A stretch of DNA of 8,777 nt from an uncultured Sutterella sp. (GTDB taxonomy: Bacteria; Pseudomonadota; Gammaproteobacteria; Burkholderiales; Burkholderiaceae_F), in NCBI GenBank assembly GCA_905201055.1, contig CAJKMT010000054.1, positions 1 to 8,777 on the forward strand, written 5' to 3'. How positions within the stretch are numbered: the stretch's first letter is position 1; each line of letters opens with the position of its first letter. This document shows, one piece after another, positions 5,957-8,777 of this stretch. Below the pieces are notes generated by a model that searched no databases, had not been told where the DNA came from, and saw only the letters and a list, made by a program, of their open reading frames with translations. Made by a program: the position numbers and the translations under genes.

Positions 5957-8433
5957 GCTGTCAACTCCTCATTATTGCGAGCATTGATTGTGCGACGTCC
6001 GCTCGAATCGGCCGGACTCACAATTCCTTCCGCTTCCAATTGATCAACAATATTGGCCGCTCGAGGATACCCTACGCCCAACCGGCGTTGCAGGAATGTC
6101 ACCGAGCACTTATTGCTTTCCACGATAATTTGAACCGCTTTGTCAAAAAGCGGGTCTTTTTTGCCCGCGTTGCCACGAGGGGCGTCAGCAGCGGCGCTTT
6201 CTGCCTCGTCGTCAGACACCAAAACATCATCAATGTATTTAGGCGTATCCATGGCACGAAGAGCATGGGTGACGCGCTCCAATTCCTCGTCGGTCACAAA
6301 AGCGGCTTGAACACGCTCCACCGCCTGCATACTTGGCATCTTAAAGAGGAAGTCACCCGCGCCTAATAGGGTCTCCGCACCGGTTTGATCCAAAATAATC
6401 CGGCTATCGGACCCTGTTGCAACCTGAAAAGCCACACGTGACGGAATATTGGTTCGCAAAAGTCCCGAAAGCACATCAGCACTCGGACGCTGCGTGGCCA
6501 AAATCAAATGAATGCCCGCGGCACGAGCCTTTTGAGCCAAACGGATGAGCGACTCTTCCACGCCTTTTTTGTCCACCATCAAAAGGTCGGCCAATTCATC
6601 AACGACAACAACGATGTAGGGTAGCTCTTCAAGCTCGACATCCTCTCCGGCGTTGGCGGCAAGCGCATTTTTCAAAGGTTCTCCGTTTGCCTTGGCTTCC
6701 CTAACTTTTTCGTTATAACTTTCGATGTTGCGAACCTTGATGCTATGCGCAAGCTTATACCGACGCTCCATCTCCTTCACACACCACACTAGCGCATGCT
6801 TGGCTTCCTGCATCTGGTCAACAACCGGGCAAAGCAAATGCGGAATATCCTCGTAATAAGCAAATTCCACCCGTTTCGGATCAATCAAAATCAGACGCAA
6901 CTGAGATGGCTCAAACTTATACAAAAGCGACAAGATCATGGAATTGACACCCACCGACTTACCTGAGCCGGTGGTACCGGCCACCAATAAATGCGGCATC
7001 TTCGCCAAATCCACGACAAAGGGCTCACCCGTGATCTTTTTGCCTAAACTCAAAGGCAAAGCAGCACGGCTTTTTTGAAAGTCCTGCGATCCCAAAAGTT
7101 CACTGATTTTCACAATCTGTCGGCGAGGGTTCGGAACTTCAATCCCCATGTAAGAAGTATTGGGAATCGTATCAAGCACGCGAACTGATTGAACGCTTAA
7201 AACACGAGCCAAATCGGCTTCAAGACTTTTCACACTGGCGCTTTTCACCCCTTCGGCCAACTCAATTTCATAACGTGTGACGACCGGTCCAGGATTAGCC
7301 GCCCTGACCTTCACATCCACGCCGTACGTTCTGAGTTTATTTTCAATGAGCGTACTCATAATGGCGAGCGAAGCCTTGTCAATTGATGGATCGGTGTTGC
7401 CGGTCGGATCGAATAAACGCAGTGACAGTCTCACTGGCTGGGAATCCTCTTCAAACAAACGCTCCTGCTTGGCTTCCAAAGCCACAGCCGATTGACGAAC
7501 CTTCGCTTGGGGGTTGATCGCCACCTTGGGCTTAGCCGATGGATTCACAGGGAAGGGATCCTCATTTTCGGCATCGCCCGTCGATTCAGAGGCGGCTTGC
7601 GCTGATAGGTCCTGCTTTAAATCCTGAGAGCGCTTTTCCTGTTCTTGAGCACCCAGCTGGCGATCCATCTTGGCTTCTCGGTGTTGGCTGATTCGACGGA
7701 AAATTCGGTCAAACCACGCCCCTACCCGTTCACAAACATCCAACCAGGAAAAGCCGAAGTAGACCGCCGCCCCCCAAAGGGTCAGCACCGTCATGATGAT
7801 GGTCATGCCCAGCGCCCCAATCAAGGGAACGGTGACATTGATTAAACTAGTCCCCAACACGCCACCGGCCTCACCGGGCAAAGGCTCAGAAAGATACGCC
7901 AGTCGCAACGATTCGATAGAGGTGCTCCCACACAGCAATAGTGCAAGGCCGAAAAGATGCCAAAGACGGCCGAAAGGCGTTTTATGGTACGTGCGGCTAA
8001 CCATTCGATAACCGGAAACCAACAACACTGCGACAAGCCAATAAGCGGACCAACCAAGTGTGAACAAGGCGATATCCGAGGTCCAAGCGCCAACCTTGCC
8101 GATCCAATTGGTCGGCTGAATTTGCGGGGCGGCATGGGTAAAAGAGGGATCCAACGGGCTATAAGAAATCAGCATCAACGCATACAATAGCGCGAGAAGG
8201 CACAAACACACCCCGATTCCCCGTCCGATCTGAATCGGACGACGTCTTGGAATATCCTCCACTGCCACCTGCTTAATTTGCACCTCAGGAGTCACCACGG
8301 CCGGCATCGTTTCACGAGCTTCAACCGGTAGAGCATCGCGTTTTTTAATCGCTCGCTTGGATGGTTTAAGGATATCTTTCGCTTTTTCTTTATTAATTGC
8401 TGGTTTTTTCATCAAAAAGTGGTCAGGCATCAT
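5953..8433 (-). CDS. ftsK: DNA translocase FtsK
   Basis: FtsK is the septum-anchored ATPase that pumps chromosomal DNA at division and activates XerCD recombination at dif. The 826-residue protein has a basic cytoplasmic N-terminus (1-70), about four membrane helices (near 72-91, 118-141, 157-173, 196-225), a short polar linker (about 250-335), the alpha/beta motor, and a C-terminal winged-helix gamma domain (about 762-815). Motor motifs are Walker A GTTGSGKS (486-493, Lys492), Walker B VVVVDE (608-613), LATQRPSADV (645-654) and an IPSRVAF sensor-like stretch (663-669). The length is well below E. coli FtsK (about 1330) because the linker is short, as in many other bacteria. In the gamma domain GYPRAANIVD (788-797) replaces the GYNRAARLIE pattern of E. 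coli. The start is uncertain: ATGs at 8433, 8430 and 8412 are in frame and none has a strong ribosome site. The first is used here. It is divergent from trxB and overlaps lolA. Confidence 0.95.
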   Translation of the reverse strand: MMPDHFLMKKPAINKEKAKDILKPSKRAIKKRDALPVEARETMPAVVTPEVQIKQVAVEDIPRRRPIQIGRGIGVCLCLLALLYALMLISYSPLDPSFTHAAPQIQPTNWIGKVGAWTSDIALFTLGWSAYWLVAVLLVSGYRMVSRTYHKTPFGRLWHLFGLALLLCGSTSIESLRLAYLSEPLPGEAGGVLGTSLINVTVPLIGALGMTIIMTVLTLWGAAVYFGFSWLDVCERVGAWFDRIFRRISQHREAKMDRQLGAQEQEKRSQDLKQDLSAQAASESTGDAENEDPFPVNPSAKPKVAINPQAKVRQSAVALEAKQERLFEEDSQPVRLSLRLFDPTGNTDPSIDKASLAIMSTLIENKLRTYGVDVKVRAANPGPVVTRYEIELAEGVKSASVKSLEADLARVLSVQSVRVLDTIPNTSYMGIEVPNPRRQIVKISELLGSQDFQKSRAALPLSLGKKITGEPFVVDLAKMPHLLVAGTTGSGKSVGVNSMILSLLYKFEPSQLRLILIDPKRVEFAYYEDIPHLLCPVVDQMQEAKHALVWCVKEMERRYKLAHSIKVRNIESYNEKVREAKANGEPLKNALAANAGEDVELEELPYIVVVVDELADLLMVDKKGVEESLIRLAQKARAAGIHLILATQRPSADVLSGLLRTNIPSRVAFQVATGSDSRIILDQTGAETLLGAGDFLFKMPSMQAVERVQAAFVTDEELERVTHALRAMDTPKYIDDVLVSDDEAESAAADAPRGNAGKKDPLFDKAVQIIVESNKCSVTFLQRRLGVGYPRAANIVDQLEAEGIVSPADSSGRRTINARNNEELTA

Positions 8434-8584
8434 TTTCTTTGAACACTTAATTGTACGTGTTACGCGACGTTTTGAGGATGGTCAAACAATTTGTTTCATA
8501 CGCAAATCCATTGTCTGCCCCTTTTAGAAGCCTGCCCAATTACAATGAGCGTGTTGATTATTATTTGTATGAAGGAAACACACC
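8434..8584. promoter_or_regulatory. Divergent ftsK/trxB intergenic region
   Basis: This 151-bp gap separates divergent ftsK and trxB. It holds the trxB ribosome site AAGGAA (8572-8577, 7 nt before the ATG) and a 13-bp palindrome, AAACAA-T-TTGTTT (8484-8496). A TACAAT (8541-8546) could be a trxB -10, but its -35 is poor, so I do not assign a trxB promoter. Confidence 0.5.
8457..8485 (-). promoter_or_regulatory. Weak candidate promoter of ftsK
   Basis: On the minus strand there is TTGACC (8480-8485), a 17-bp spacer and TAACAC (8457-8462). The -35 is good and the -10 is poor. A better -10-like TACAAT (8450-8455) lies 24 bp from the -35, which is too far. The -35 overlaps the AAACAATTTGTTT palindrome by two bases. 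Confidence 0.3.
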
Positions 8585-8777
8585 ATGGCAAATGTTCGTC
8601 ACGAGAAAGTCATTATCATCGGTTCAGGTCCTGCCGGTTACACAGCGGCCATTTACGCGGCAAGGGCAAATTTGAAACCGCTTTTAATCACCGGCATGGA
8701 AAGCGGCGGGCAGCTGATGACCACCTCCGAAATTGACAACTGGCCTGCTGACGTCAACGGCGTGCAAGGGCCCGAAC
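8585..8777 (+). CDS. trxB: Thioredoxin reductase, N-terminal part, 3' end outside window
   Basis: TrxB is the cytoplasmic FAD enzyme that passes electrons from NADPH to thioredoxin. Only the first 64 residues are in the window. They match the TrxB N-terminus closely: a beta strand and GSGPAG (13-18), the FAD dinucleotide-binding loop, then YTAAIYAARA (19-28), LITGMESGGQL (34-44) and a TTSEIDNWP stretch (46-54). The redox CxxC and NADPH site lie beyond the window. The ATG at 8585 has AAGGAA 7 nt upstream. The divergent pairing with ftsK agrees with the gene order of many proteobacteria and supports the assignment. Confidence 0.95.
   Translation, partial: MANVRHEKVIIIGSGPAGYTAAIYAARANLKPLLITGMESGGQLMTTSEIDNWPADVNGVQGPE

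Noticed and set aside
7550..7557. GGGAAGGG, an exact KOPS (GGGNAGGG) match on the plus strand inside ftsK
   Set aside because: About one such match is expected by chance in a window of this length on two strands, so a single copy carries no weight.
8484..8496. AAACAATTTGTTT palindrome as a specific operator
   Set aside because: It is short, AT-rich and of odd symmetry, so chance occurrence is likely; recorded only as part of the intergenic region.
8559..8564. TATTAT as a trxB -10 box
   Set aside because: It would place the transcription start at the ribosome site, and there is no -35 at a suitable distance.

Overview
The window looks like chromosomal DNA of a Gram-negative proteobacterium. 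It carries lolA, which encodes the periplasmic carrier for outer-membrane lipoproteins, directly behind ftsK and next to a divergent trxB; this trxB/ftsK/lolA neighbourhood is typical of Beta- and Gammaproteobacteria. Base composition is close to half G+C. The short FtsK (826 residues), the absence of lrp between trxB and ftsK, and the amino-acid/M20 hydrolase genes fit a moderate-GC Burkholderiales, perhaps a gut Sutterellaceae-type organism. That placement is inference. No rRNA, tRNA, insertion sequence, CRISPR array or phage gene was seen.

Layout, left to right. (1) The 3' two-thirds of an APC-family amino-acid permease (+), ending at a strong bidirectional terminator. (2) A class I/II PLP aminotransferase (-). 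(3) A 158-bp divergent control region with a perfect palindrome over the aminotransferase -10 box and a cluster of CTTTTCG-type heptamers. (4) An M20 AbgA-like metallohydrolase (+) whose metal ligands are intact but whose flanking active-site residues are altered. (5) A short hairpin terminator. (6) A second, canonical M20 AbgA-like hydrolase (-) with a leader hairpin. (7) lolA and (8) ftsK (-), overlapping by 4 bp. (9) A 151-bp divergent gap. (10) The start of trxB (+), cut by the window end.

The first half reads as a scavenging locus. The permease would import an amino acid, the two M20 enzymes would release amino acids from N-acyl or aminobenzoyl conjugates or small peptides, and the aminotransferase would remove the amino group. 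The genes are not one operon but a divergent pair flanked by convergent genes, so co-regulation would have to act through the shared 2337-2494 region. The second half is housekeeping: DNA translocation at division, lipoprotein traffic and thioredoxin reduction.

I found no clearly undescribed multi-gene system. The best leads are the palindromic operator between the aminotransferase and first M20 gene, active-site drift in that M20 enzyme, replacement of the three KOPS-reading residues in the FtsK gamma domain, and a leader hairpin before the second M20 gene.
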